A stretch of DNA of 64,000 nucleotides from Bacteroidales bacterium UBA5287 (GTDB lineage Bacteria; Bacteroidota; Bacteroidia; Bacteroidales; Dysgonomonadaceae): NCBI GenBank assembly GCA_002411345.1, contig DHSL01000017.1, positions 140,833 to 204,832 on the forward strand, given 5' to 3'. A model generated the notes under the pieces. The model was not told the DNA's origin and made no database searches. It was given only the letters and a program-made list of their open reading frames with translations. Positions 8,427 to 16,851 of the stretch are shown here, one piece after another. A program made the position numbers and the translations under genes. The stretch's first letter is position 1, and each line of letters opens with the position of its first letter.

Positions 8427-9434
8427 ATGTATAGAAAATTTTCAATAAAAAAGACTGGTTGGTTTTTATCATCAGTATTGTTTTTTGTCACTCAGACAGC
8501 ATTTTCGCAATCAAATGTCGATAAACCGACTTCTCGATCAGAGATTTTTTATAAACAAGTACACGGTTCAGAACAAGAGGCTTCAAATTTATTGGCTGAT
8601 GGTTTTAAGTTAAAGATGGATCTCTCTGCAATTGAAAAGGCAGATGCGATGAGAGAGATCGATCCCAATGCCATTCCAGCTGAAGATATTTACGGCGGGA
8701 TTTGGTCTAACAATTCAGTTAACGCATATGGTGATTTGAAGAATGCACCAGATTCTTTCATTGTTGATCTCTCCAATTTTTATATGCCAACAATTGGTCA
8801 TATGACTTCAAATTTTGGAAGGCGTGGTAGTCGTAGATATCATTATGGTGTTGATATAAAAGCGTATACTGGTGATACTATATATGCCGCATTTGATGGA
8901 AAGATAAGAGTAAAGGATTATGAAGGGAAGGGGTATGGAAACTATTTAGTTGTACGTCACGTAAATGGTCTTGAGACTGTTTATGGTCATTTATCCAGAT
9001 TCTTAGTAAAAGAAAATCAAAATGTACGTTCAGGACAACCGATTGGCCTTGCTGGAAATACAGGTCGTTCAACCGGATCTCATCTTCATTTTGAGACTCG
9101 GTTTTTAGGAAAACCAATTAATCCCAATTTCATTATAGATTTTAAAAATCAAACGTGCATTAAAGATGAGTATCTTGTTACGAATTCCAGCTATCGAAAA
9201 ACAAACAATAGCAGTAAGGCTACTGTAGCCAGCAATTCAAATAGTTATAAGTCAAGTACTTCAGAAGCTAACAAGTATGTAGCAGGAGATGTTCAATATT
9301 ACAGGATCAAGAGTGGCGATACATTAAGTGCTATATCGAAAAAGTATGGTATATCTGTTAAGAGCTTGTGTAATTTAAATAATATAACAACCAGAACTAA
9401 ATTAAAAATTGGGAAATCGATAAGGGTTTCATAA
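8427..9434 (+). CDS. Secreted M23 metallopeptidase with C-terminal LysM domain
   Basis: 335 residues. Signal peptide 1-27 with likely cleavage AFS|QS, which leaves Gln at +1. The M23/LytM peptidase domain spans about 120-235 with zinc and catalytic residues His139 and Asp143 (HYGVD), His188 (YGHLS), His219 and His221 (SHLHFE). All are present, so it should be an active peptidoglycan endopeptidase. A serine/lysine-rich linker follows (about 250-288), then one LysM domain (about 292-335) that would bind glycan. It works in the periplasm, in cell-wall remodelling or daughter-cell separation. A terminator follows at 9459-9500. Confidence 0.93.
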   Translation: MYRKFSIKKTGWFLSSVLFFVTQTAFSQSNVDKPTSRSEIFYKQVHGSEQEASNLLADGFKLKMDLSAIEKADAMREIDPNAIPAEDIYGGIWSNNSVNAYGDLKNAPDSFIVDLSNFYMPTIGHMTSNFGRRGSRRYHYGVDIKAYTGDTIYAAFDGKIRVKDYEGKGYGNYLVVRHVNGLETVYGHLSRFLVKENQNVRSGQPIGLAGNTGRSTGSHLHFETRFLGKPINPNFIIDFKNQTCIKDEYLVTNSSYRKTNNSSKATVASNSNSYKSSTSEANKYVAGDVQYYRIKSGDTLSAISKKYGISVKSLCNLNNITTRTKLKIGKSIRVS

Positions 9435-9458
9435 TTATAAAATATTCAGAACGTTAAG

Positions 9459-9500
9459 AAGGTACAAGTAATATCACTTGTACCTTTTGCTTTTTTTTTC
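9459..9500 (+). terminator. Terminator of the M23 peptidase gene
   Basis: 11-bp stem aaggtacaagt (9459-9469) / acttgtacctt (9476-9486), then a T-rich run to 9499. The T run ends directly at the next -7 promoter element. Confidence 0.8.
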
Positions 9501-9508
9501 TATCTTTG
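9501..9508 (+). promoter_or_regulatory. -7 element for the DUF1599-DoxX-tpiA operon
   Basis: TATCTTTG (9501-9508) fits TAnnTTTG. It sits immediately after the T run of the preceding terminator, 39 bases before the ATG. No well-spaced TTTG can be seen, because the -33 region falls within the terminator stem. Confidence 0.55.
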
Positions 9509-9546
9509 TTCTTGGTTTGAAATGAACTATAATCACTATTGTTGTT

Positions 9547-10095
9547 ATGAGTGCTACAAAGAAACAGTTTGATGAAGTAATAGCTATTTGCAGAAATGTT
9601 TTTGAAAAGAAACTTCACGATTATGGCGCGTCTTGGCGTATATTACGTCCTCAATCGGTTACTGATCAGCTTTATATTAAAGCAAAAAGAATACGTACGC
9701 TTGAGACAAAAAAAGAGGCAAAAATAAATGAAGGTATTTTGCCGGAATTTATCGCTATAGTTAATTACGGTGTTATTGCATTGATTCAACTTGAGTTAGG
9801 TTATTCAGATAAAGTGGATATATTGAATGATGAAGCACTAAAATTGTACGATAAATATATTACTGAATCAAAAGAATTGATGTATGCAAAGAATCACGAT
9901 TATGATGAGGCTTGGAGAAGCATGCGTGTAAGTTCATACACCGATTTTATTTTAACCAAAATAAGCAGAACTAAGGAAATAGAAAACAATGATGGAGAAA
10001 CGCTTATTTCGGAAGGTGTTGATGCAAACTATATGGATATGATCAATTATGCTCTTTTTGGTCTTATCAAACTTCATTTTGGAGATAATAATTAA
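9547..10095 (+). CDS. DUF1599 protein with two internal repeats
   Basis: 182 residues made of two tandem copies of one unit. Unit 1 has HDYGASWRILR, then LYIKAKRIRTLE, then EGILPEFIAIVNYGVIALIQLELG. Unit 2 has HDYDEAWRSMR, then FILTKISRTKEIE, then EGVDANYMDMINYALFGLIKLHFG. The whole matches DUF1599, found in Bacteroidota, whose function is unknown. The acidic/His pattern and all-helical look resemble nucleotide-pyrophosphohydrolase-like helical folds, but this is only an impression. No signal peptide. The stop overlaps the next start (TAATG), indicating translational coupling with the DoxX-like protein. Confidence 0.8.
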   Translation: MSATKKQFDEVIAICRNVFEKKLHDYGASWRILRPQSVTDQLYIKAKRIRTLETKKEAKINEGILPEFIAIVNYGVIALIQLELGYSDKVDILNDEALKLYDKYITESKELMYAKNHDYDEAWRSMRVSSYTDFILTKISRTKEIENNDGETLISEGVDANYMDMINYALFGLIKLHFGDNN

Positions 10096-11384
10096 TGGTC
10101 AATAAAAAAGTCATAAATGTACTAACCCTTTTATCGCGTTTGATAATAGGGGTTACATTTACTTTCTCTGGATTTGTTAAATCTGTTGATCCATTAGGAA
10201 CTGCATACAAAATTCAGGACTATTTTATAGCACTGAATCTATCCGAATTCTTATCATTAGCTTTATTTTTATCTGTTATTCTTTGTGTAGTTGAATTATT
10301 GTTAGGAATATTTATCTTACTAGGGTTATACCGTAAATTAACCAGTATTTTAGTACTTCTTTTCATGATAATAATGACCCCATTAACTTTGTGGATAGCT
10401 ATAGATAATCCAGTCAAAGATTGCGGATGTTTTGGTGATGCATTGATTATTTCAAATTGGCAAACGTTTTATAAGAACATAGTTTTATCTGTATGTGCAG
10501 TTCTATTATTGGCAAACTATAAAAACATAAAGTCAATTTTTAGCAAGAGAACGGAATTGATTGTCGCTCTTTTTACAATAATCTTTGGATTTTCATTTGC
10601 ACTATATAATATAATATATTCACCTGTTTTTGATTTCAGGCCTTATAAAATAGGGAGCCATTTACCAGAAAAGATAAATGTAGATCCTGCAAGAGTAGGT
10701 GAATTTGAAAACATATTTGTATATACAAAGAATGGAGAACAAAAAGAGTTTAAAGAAGATGATTATCCATGGAACGATTCAACATGGACATTTGTGGAAA
10801 TGGAAACTCGTATGACAAAAGAAGGTGAAAAACCCGAGATTGAAGACTTTCATGTAGAATTAGTTCAATATGATGATAGTACTAAAACATTTATTAATAA
10901 TGATATAACTGAAGATATTTTGAAGGATCCAGCTTATTCATTTTGGATGATCAGCTATTCCTTGGAAGATGCTGAAACTAAATATCTGTATCAATTAAAA
11001 GATATTGCAGATTTTGCTGCAAATAACAATTATAAGTTCTATTGCATTACTTCTTCGTCAGTCGAAACAATTAATGAATGGGGGGAAACATACGATGCGA
11101 ACTTCAATTTTTGCCAAGCCGATGAAAGAATGCTTAAAACAATTGTTCGTTCAAATCCCGGTTTAGTATTGGTGAAAAATGGTACAGTCATTAATAAATG
11201 GTGCGATAATAAACTTCCGATAATAAAGGAGAAAGACAAATCATCAATTGTTTCTGAATTGACTAAAGATGTTTATCATCAGCAAAGAAACATGAAAACA
11301 ATAGTTCTATTGTTATTGTTATTTATTGTACCACTTTTGATTATTAAAGTAATTGAGAACAAACTAAATATTAAAAACAAGTAA
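10095..11384 (+). CDS. BT_3928-like membrane protein: DoxX/MauE-type helices plus thioredoxin-like region
   Basis: 429 residues. Four or five hydrophobic helices lie in the first 175 residues (DoxX/MauE-like, with GFVKSVDPLGTAYKIQDYF near the start and KDCGCFGD between helices). A soluble region follows (about 180-395) whose FYCITSSSVETINEW and VLVKNGTVINKW stretches look thioredoxin-like but lack a CxxC. A C-terminal helix (about 400-422) ends the protein. The CGCFGD motif is shared with MauE proteins linked to disulfide chemistry. Translationally coupled to the DUF1599 gene and 2 bases from tpiA. A role in redox or respiratory membrane metabolism is inference. Confidence 0.75.
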   Translation: MVNKKVINVLTLLSRLIIGVTFTFSGFVKSVDPLGTAYKIQDYFIALNLSEFLSLALFLSVILCVVELLLGIFILLGLYRKLTSILVLLFMIIMTPLTLWIAIDNPVKDCGCFGDALIISNWQTFYKNIVLSVCAVLLLANYKNIKSIFSKRTELIVALFTIIFGFSFALYNIIYSPVFDFRPYKIGSHLPEKINVDPARVGEFENIFVYTKNGEQKEFKEDDYPWNDSTWTFVEMETRMTKEGEKPEIEDFHVELVQYDDSTKTFINNDITEDILKDPAYSFWMISYSLEDAETKYLYQLKDIADFAANNNYKFYCITSSSVETINEWGETYDANFNFCQADERMLKTIVRSNPGLVLVKNGTVINKWCDNKLPIIKEKDKSSIVSELTKDVYHQQRNMKTIVLLLLLFIVPLLIIKVIENKLNIKNK

Positions 11385-11386
11385 AT

Positions 11387-12142
11387 ATGAGAAAGAACAT
11401 TGTAGCAGGCAATTGGAAAATGAATAAAAACCTGCAAGAAGGCGTTGCATTAGCTAAAGAATTGGATGATGTTTTGAAAGGTAAATCTATAAATTGTGAT
11501 GTTGTAATTTGCACACCATTTATTCATTTAGCATCAGTTGCAAATACAATTGATATCAATAAAATTGGTTTAGGTGCAGAAAACTGTGCAGACCAAGAAT
11601 CTGGTGCATATACAGGAGAAGTTTCTGCTTCTATGGTAGCTTCTACAGGTGCAAAATATGTAATTCTAGGACATAGTGAACGTCGTGCTTATTATCACGA
11701 AAACGCTGAAATATTAAAACAAAAAGTAAATCTTGCTTTAGCAAGTAATTTGATTCCTATTTTCTGTGTAGGTGAAGTTTTATCAGAACGTGAGTCCGAT
11801 AAACATTTTGAAGTTGTGAAAGAACAAGTTGTGAAATCATTGTTTGAACTTTCAGCCGAAGATTTTGGTAAACTTGTTATCGCATACGAACCTGTATGGG
11901 CAATAGGCACTGGAAAAACTGCATCTGCAGATCAAGCACAAGAAATGCATGCCTTTATTCGCAACGTAATTGCTGAAAAGTATGGCAAGGAAGTTGCTGA
12001 AGACACCTCTATTCTGTATGGTGGAAGTGTTAATGCTGGCAATGCAAAAGAACTTTTCTCAAATAAAGATGTTGATGGAGGTTTGATAGGAGGCGCATCA
12101 TTAAGCGTTGAGAAATTCATGCCTATTGTTGAAGCTTTTTAA
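11387..12142 (+). CDS. tpiA: Triosephosphate isomerase
   Basis: 251 residues, standard length for the glycolytic enzyme that interconverts dihydroxyacetone phosphate and glyceraldehyde 3-phosphate. All active-site residues are visible: Asn9 and Lys11 (GNWKMNK), His96 (LGHSERR) and Glu168 (AYEPVWAIGTG). The phosphate-binding loops are LYGGSVNAGNA and GGLIGGASL near the C-terminus. Cytoplasmic. It begins 2 bases after the DoxX-like gene, so it is the last gene of that operon, and a terminator follows at 12160-12196. Confidence 0.98.
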   Translation: MRKNIVAGNWKMNKNLQEGVALAKELDDVLKGKSINCDVVICTPFIHLASVANTIDINKIGLGAENCADQESGAYTGEVSASMVASTGAKYVILGHSERRAYYHENAEILKQKVNLALASNLIPIFCVGEVLSERESDKHFEVVKEQVVKSLFELSAEDFGKLVIAYEPVWAIGTGKTASADQAQEMHAFIRNVIAEKYGKEVAEDTSILYGGSVNAGNAKELFSNKDVDGGLIGGASLSVEKFMPIVEAF

Positions 12143-12159
12143 GATTAATCAATATTGTT

Positions 12160-12196
12160 TTACCACATATCGTACCCCGGTATGTGGTAATTTTTT
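12160..12196 (+). terminator. Terminator after tpiA
   Basis: 10-bp stem ttaccacata (12160-12169) / tatgtggtaa (12181-12190), then six T. The T run merges into the next -7 element. Confidence 0.8.
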
Positions 12197-12203
12197 ATCT
12201 TTG
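12196..12203 (+). promoter_or_regulatory. -7 element for the SPOR-folE operon
   Basis: TATCTTTG (12196-12203) matches TAnnTTTG, 26 bases before the SPOR gene ATG. The -33 region would fall in the preceding terminator stem. Confidence 0.55.
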
Positions 12204-12229
12204 TATAAAATTCAAAGTATATTTAATAA

Positions 12230-12757
12230 ATGAAGAAGTTTCTATACATTTCTTTTTTCATGTTGATGGCTGTTCATTTAGGTGCTCAACAAGTTGCGGT
12301 TGAGAAAGATAAGCCCAATATAATTGAAGATTTGACGACACAGAAAACCGGTCAGGGACAAGTGACGATCTATCAGGAAGAAAGTCTGAAAGATGTGGTT
12401 GGGCATAAAATTGTATCACCAAAACGAGCGCCTGTATATAGTGATGGAAATATGCAATACGTTAAGATACATGGCTTTAAGGTTCAGGCGTTTGCAGGAA
12501 ATCACCAGCGTGAATCGAAAAATGAAGCATATCAGAAACAAGGTATGATACAGAATGCATTTCCTCAATATGAGTCAGTTGTGATTTTCGATTCACCATT
12601 CTGGCGTGTTCGTGTGGGGAATTTCCAAACGAGGGAAGAAGCCAATGAAGCAATGCAAACTATGCGTCGCAAGTTCCCATCTTTTGGTAAAGAAATGTAT
12701 ATAGTACGTGATGAAGTCAAAATTCCATTACATCAATATCAAGAAGTAAACGAATGA
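12230..12757 (+). CDS. Exported SPOR-domain protein
   Basis: 175 residues. Signal peptide 1-19 with likely cleavage LGA|QQ, leaving Gln at +1. A SPOR domain fills about residues 82-160 (VKIHGFKVQAFAGNHQ ... FWRVRVGNFQTREEANEAMQTMR). SPOR domains bind denuded glycan strands of septal peptidoglycan, so a periplasmic role near the division site is plausible. There is no membrane anchor beyond the signal peptide. Its stop overlaps the folE start by 4 bases (ATGA), so the two are co-translated although their functions look unrelated. Confidence 0.85.
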   Translation: MKKFLYISFFMLMAVHLGAQQVAVEKDKPNIIEDLTTQKTGQGQVTIYQEESLKDVVGHKIVSPKRAPVYSDGNMQYVKIHGFKVQAFAGNHQRESKNEAYQKQGMIQNAFPQYESVVIFDSPFWRVRVGNFQTREEANEAMQTMRRKFPSFGKEMYIVRDEVKIPLHQYQEVNE

Positions 12758-13329
12758 TAATAGAACAACAAGAAGAAAAGAAGTTGGTTATTTCAAGTCA
12801 CGTTAAAGAGATATTATCTTTGCTTGAAGAAGATCCAGCACGTGAAGGTTTAGTGAAAACGCCCGATAGAGTAGCAAAAGCTTTGCAATATTTGACCAAA
12901 GGTTATTCTCAAGATCCCCAGAAAATTCTGAAAGCAGCCTTATTTAAGGAAAATTACCGTCAGATGGTAATTGTGAAAGATATTGATTTGTTCTCACTTT
13001 GCGAACATCACATGTTGCCCTTTTATGGGAAAGCGCATGTTGCATATATTCCTGACGGCTATGTTACAGGATTGAGTAAGATTGCCCGTGTAGTAGATGT
13101 TTTTGCTCACAGGCTTCAAATACAGGAACGATTAACGACTCAAATTAAAGAATGTATTCAGAATACATTAAATCCTTTGGGAGTTATGGTAGTTATTGAG
13201 GCTCAACATATGTGTATGCAGATGCGAGGAGTAGAAAAGCAAAACTCCATTACCACTACTTCTGATTTCACAGGAGTATTCAATCAACAAAAAACAAGAG
13301 AAGAGTTTATTAATCTTATCAAGAAATAA
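12754..13329 (+). CDS. folE: GTP cyclohydrolase I
   Basis: 191 residues. The enzyme turns GTP into 7,8-dihydroneopterin triphosphate, the first step toward folate (and queuosine). The zinc ligands are Cys83 and His86 (SLCEHHMLPF) and Cys154 (QHMCMQMRGV). The conserved LSKIARVVDVFAHRLQIQERLT segment (107-128) is intact. Cytoplasmic homodecamer in the family. It overlaps the SPOR gene by 4 bases and converges with typA, with only 28 bases between the stops. Confidence 0.96.
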   Translation: MIIEQQEEKKLVISSHVKEILSLLEEDPAREGLVKTPDRVAKALQYLTKGYSQDPQKILKAALFKENYRQMVIVKDIDLFSLCEHHMLPFYGKAHVAYIPDGYVTGLSKIARVVDVFAHRLQIQERLTTQIKECIQNTLNPLGVMVVIEAQHMCMQMRGVEKQNSITTTSDFTGVFNQQKTREEFINLIKK

Positions 13330-13357
13330 ACCCTTCCTACTATTTTTTCAGACTTTG

Positions 13358-15160
13358 TTAAGCTTTTTTTCCTGAGCGTTTACGTTCAGTTTCGTCTAAT
13401 ATTATTTTGCGCAAACGAATAGATTTTGGTGTAACCTCTACGTATTCATCTTCTTTTATGTATTCAAGTGACTCTTCGAGACTAAAGATGATTGGAGGAG
13501 CCAATTGCGCTTTATCGTCAGTTCCAGAAGCACGAACATTGGTAAGTTTCTTTGATTTAGTAACGTTAACCACCAAGTCGTTATCCTTGTTATGTTCACC
13601 TACTACTTGACCAGCATAAATATCTGTTTGAGGTTCAATAAAGAACTTGCCTCGATCTTGAAGTTTATCCAAAGCATACGCATACGCGTTACCCGATTCG
13701 CCAGCTATGATTGAGCCATTCTGTCTTTTTTCTATATCACCTTTCCAAGGTTGAAATTCCAGAAAACGATGAGCCATTATAGCTTCACCTGAAGAAAGTG
13801 TCAGGATGATATTATTAAGTCCGATAATTCCTCTTGAAGGAATTGTAAACTCAATGTGCATGCGATCTCCCTTGATTTCCATCGAGACCATTTCACCTTT
13901 TCGTCGAGAAACAACATCAATGATTTTGCTTGACATTTCTTCAGGCAGATTGATTGTAAGTTGTTCGACCGGTTCATATTTTTGTCCTTCTATTTCTTTA
14001 ATAATAACCTGAGGTTGTCCCACTTGTAGCTCATATCCTTCGCGACGCATAGTTTCAATGAGTACTGATAAATGTAATACTCCACGTCCGAAGACGATCC
14101 ATGAATCAGAGCTATCAGTCTCCACTACTCTAAGTGCAAGATTTTTATCCGTTTCATGAATAAGGCGTTCATATATATGACGGGAAGTAACAAACTTACC
14201 CTCTTTTCCAAAGAATGGCGAATTGTTGATAGTGAACAACATTGACATTGTAGGTTCATCTATAGCGATAGGAGGTAGTGGTTCCGGGTTTTCGAAATCG
14301 GTAATTGTGTCCCCAATCTCAAACTTGTCGATTCCCACCAAAGCGCAAATATCACCCGATGAAACATCGTCTACTTTTGCACGTCCAAGTCCCTGGAAAA
14401 CGTTAACCTCCTTGATGCGAATTTTGGAAATACTTCCATCGCGGTGACACAAAGCATAATCCTTGTTCTGTGTAAGAATCCCTCTATGAACTCTACCCAC
14501 AGCGATTCGTCCCACATAATTTGAATAATCAAGTGAAGTAATTAGCATTTGAGGTGTTCCTTCCTGCATTTCAGGAGCCGGAATATTTTCAAGAATTGCA
14601 TCCAGCAAAGGAGTAATATTATCTGTAGGTTGTTTCCAATCATTAGACATCCATCCTTGTTTTGCCGAACCATATAATGTATGAAAATCAAGCTGATCTT
14701 CAGTTGCATTCAAGCTAAACATCAAATCGAAAACCTCTTCCTGCACCTCATCTGGTCGGCAGTTAGGTTTGTCCACCTTGTTAACTACAAGAATAGGTTT
14801 AAGTCCAATTTCCAAAGCCTTTTGTAATACAAATCGAGTTTGTGGCATTGGTCCTTCGAAAGCATCAACCAGTACAAGGCAGCCGTCGGCCATATTAAGT
14901 ACTCGTTCAACCTCACCACCAAAGTCGGCGTGTCCCGGAGTATCGATAATATTTATTTTAGTATCCTTATATATAATAGAAACGTTTTTTGAGAGGATCG
15001 TTATCCCTCGTTCGCGTTCAATATCATTATTATCCAGATATAACTCGTTTGTTTGTTTGTCGTCACGGAAGAGGTGTCCAGCTAAAAGCATCTTGTCCAC
15101 CAGCGTAGTTTTGCCATGGTCGACGTGGGCGATGATGGCTATGTTGCGAATTTTTTGCAT
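13358..15160 (-). CDS. typA: Translational GTPase TypA/BipA
   Basis: 600 residues, normal length. The GTPase P-loop is AHVDHGKTT (11-19), switch II is DTPGHADFGGEVERV, and the NKVD motif is intact. EF-G-like domains II, III and V and the family-specific C-terminal domain follow. The family binds the ribosome and helps 50S assembly, especially under cold or stress. A -7 element (15182-15189) lies about 20 bases upstream of the ATG. Monocistronic, converging on folE. Confidence 0.96.
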   Translation of the reverse strand: MQKIRNIAIIAHVDHGKTTLVDKMLLAGHLFRDDKQTNELYLDNNDIERERGITILSKNVSIIYKDTKINIIDTPGHADFGGEVERVLNMADGCLVLVDAFEGPMPQTRFVLQKALEIGLKPILVVNKVDKPNCRPDEVQEEVFDLMFSLNATEDQLDFHTLYGSAKQGWMSNDWKQPTDNITPLLDAILENIPAPEMQEGTPQMLITSLDYSNYVGRIAVGRVHRGILTQNKDYALCHRDGSISKIRIKEVNVFQGLGRAKVDDVSSGDICALVGIDKFEIGDTITDFENPEPLPPIAIDEPTMSMLFTINNSPFFGKEGKFVTSRHIYERLIHETDKNLALRVVETDSSDSWIVFGRGVLHLSVLIETMRREGYELQVGQPQVIIKEIEGQKYEPVEQLTINLPEEMSSKIIDVVSRRKGEMVSMEIKGDRMHIEFTIPSRGIIGLNNIILTLSSGEAIMAHRFLEFQPWKGDIEKRQNGSIIAGESGNAYAYALDKLQDRGKFFIEPQTDIYAGQVVGEHNKDNDLVVNVTKSKKLTNVRASGTDDKAQLAPPIIFSLEESLEYIKEDEYVEVTPKSIRLRKIILDETERKRSGKKA

Positions 15161-15181
15161 TTACAATCTTTTTTACGGGCG

Positions 15182-15189
15182 CAAAGGTA
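15182..15189 (-). promoter_or_regulatory. -7 element of typA
   Basis: TACCTTTG on the minus strand (CAAAGGTA at 15182-15189). Fits TAnnTTTG; no clear TTTG 20 bases further up. Confidence 0.5.
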
Positions 15190-15334
15190 CACATTTTCAT
15201 TGAAATATCTATGATAGTCTACAATTTATTATCTGTAACTCAAATAAATTAAAAGACTTTAATCCCGGCAATGTCAAATATTACTTAAATAACGATTAAT
15301 GTTTAAAGCCTTGCAGAAGAAATATGTTTTTTGT

Positions 15335-15342
15335 TATCTTTG
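15335..15342 (+). promoter_or_regulatory. -7 element of the twin TonB-domain gene
   Basis: TATCTTTG at 15335-15342. A TTG about 21 bases upstream (near 15312) may serve as a degenerate -33. The element sits inside the over-extended open frame beginning at 15331, which supports the ATG at 15370 as the true start. Confidence 0.55.
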
Positions 15343-15369
15343 TGGTGCAAAAATAAAAATGTATTAAAA

Positions 15370-16227
15370 ATGAATTTCCGTAATAGAATAATTATCTTTT
15401 TCACACTCTGTTCGTTATTTTTTCCACTTACTTTATTAGCTCAGAGCTCAGCTGAATCGTCGAAAAGCAAGGTGATTGAAGAGCCCGATATTGATCCAAT
15501 GTATCCCGGAGGTAAAGCTTCAATGTTGCAATTTATATCATCCGTTTTGGATTATCCAGATGAAGCAGCAGAAAATGATATACAAGGATTGGTAGTAACA
15601 ACCTTTACTGTGGAATTAGATGGTTCGTTATCGGATTTTAAAATTATTCATCATGCCGATCCATTATTAAACGATGAAGCTTTACGAATATTGAAATTAA
15701 TGCCTGCTTGGCGTCCCGGCAAGTTCAATGGTCAATTTGTCCGTTCGAAATCATACGTTCCGATGTATTTTCGATTAAACAAGAACGGGAGGAAGACCAC
15801 TTCTAAATCGCCAAGTTCTTATGGCGATAGAAACACATTAAACAATTCAAATAGCAGATGGCTATCTGCTGAAGAAGAAGTATTTGCAATTGTAGATATT
15901 ATGCCTTCTTATGGAACAGGAGAAGAAGGGTTGGCGAGTTTTATTTCTAATAGATTAAGTTATCCCGAAAAAGCATATAATGCCGGAATAGAAGAACGTA
16001 TACTTTGTTCTTTTATTGTAGGAAAAGATGGTCGCATTTATAACATCGAAGTGATTGAAGGTGAAAATACAGCATTGAATGATGAAGCTATGCGCGTGTT
16101 GAGTTTGATGCCAGATTGGGTGCCTGGTAAAAACGGAGGTGAAAATGTGAATGTGAAATGTATTTTACCAATAGAATTCAAGATAAAAGATAAAGCCAAA
16201 GAATCATCATCAGAAGATTCATTTTAG
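15370..16227 (+). CDS. Periplasmic protein with two tandem TonB C-terminal domains
   Basis: 285 residues from the ATG at 15370; the open frame continues upstream to a TTG at 15331 but crosses the promoter. A signal peptide ends LLA|QSS, giving Gln at +1. Two TonB_C-like domains follow: one with MYPGGKASML ... LDYPDEAAENDIQG ... LNDEALRILKLMPAWRPGK, the second with MPSYGTGEEGL ... LSYPEKAYNAGIEE ... LNDEAMRVLSLMPDWVPGK. There is no N-terminal anchor of the TonB type and no long Pro-rich linker, so it is probably not an energy transducer in itself. It may bind a partner in the periplasm. The 3' end overlaps the convergent NigD-like gene by 9 bases. Confidence 0.8.
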   Translation: MNFRNRIIIFFTLCSLFFPLTLLAQSSAESSKSKVIEEPDIDPMYPGGKASMLQFISSVLDYPDEAAENDIQGLVVTTFTVELDGSLSDFKIIHHADPLLNDEALRILKLMPAWRPGKFNGQFVRSKSYVPMYFRLNKNGRKTTSKSPSSYGDRNTLNNSNSRWLSAEEEVFAIVDIMPSYGTGEEGLASFISNRLSYPEKAYNAGIEERILCSFIVGKDGRIYNIEVIEGENTALNDEAMRVLSLMPDWVPGKNGGENVNVKCILPIEFKIKDKAKESSSEDSF

Positions 16228-16851
16228 TGTAAGGTGAAATTCTTTTAATCCCGTGTGGGAGTTAATATATACTGTAAATTGTAAAGGAGATTCATTTCCG
16301 CTAACGCGTAAGTTTTCGAGCGAAAACGATAGGTACATGAGTACCGGAGCGCCCGGTGGGTCGTTGTTAGTAGCATGACTAAAATAAAGCTCATTCTTGG
16401 TCGTAGAAGATTTTTTCAATAAGGCCACAGAATGAGCTGTTTTATTATATTCTATTTCAAGAACCATATTCAAATAGTTGCCGCTCACCCAAACACTTTG
16501 AATGTTTACCGGTTCAGAAAAATACTGTTCAGGATAACCATTTAGTTTTATGTTTCCAGTTAAAATATTTGAAACGCTGTTCACTTTAATAGTATCATTC
16601 CGAAGAAAAGAGTAATTTAATATAACCCTTTGTCCCGAATCACCATTATAGTCTTTAAGTTTTTTAGGTATTAATGTTTTATTGTTGTCCAAATGAAACC
16701 TTACATCATTGTTTGATTTTATTACAGTAGCAAAGTTCACCCAGTAATCGTCCAGTCTTTTGTCCTCTTTTTGGCAAGACTGCAAAAGCAATAATGAAAT
16801 TGAGAGCAAAAGAAAATTTATCGGATAAAGATTATTTTTGATTGTCAACAT
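16219..16851 (-). CDS. NigD-like lipoprotein
   Basis: 210 residues. Lipoprotein signal peptide with lipobox LLQSC (Cys26), so anchored to a membrane, probably the outer membrane. After the Cys, the stretch DDYWVNFATVIKSNNDVRFHLDNNKTLIPKKL matches the start of NigD-like proteins (N-terminal OB-type domain), followed by a beta-rich C-terminal half. The family takes its name from a Bacteroides nig operon and has no fixed biochemical role. Its start overlaps the acyltransferase gene by 20 bases, so the two are co-transcribed at the end of the PASTA-rluD-ddl operon. It converges with the twin TonB-domain gene with a 9-base overlap. Confidence 0.75.
   Translation of the reverse strand: MLTIKNNLYPINFLLLSISLLLLQSCQKEDKRLDDYWVNFATVIKSNNDVRFHLDNNKTLIPKKLKDYNGDSGQRVILNYSFLRNDTIKVNSVSNILTGNIKLNGYPEQYFSEPVNIQSVWVSGNYLNMVLEIEYNKTAHSVALLKKSSTTKNELYFSHATNNDPPGAPVLMYLSFSLENLRVSGNESPLQFTVYINSHTGLKEFHLTLK

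Noticed and set aside
14769..15203. 144-codon frame opposite typA
   Set aside because: Antisense shadow of a highly conserved GTPase gene.
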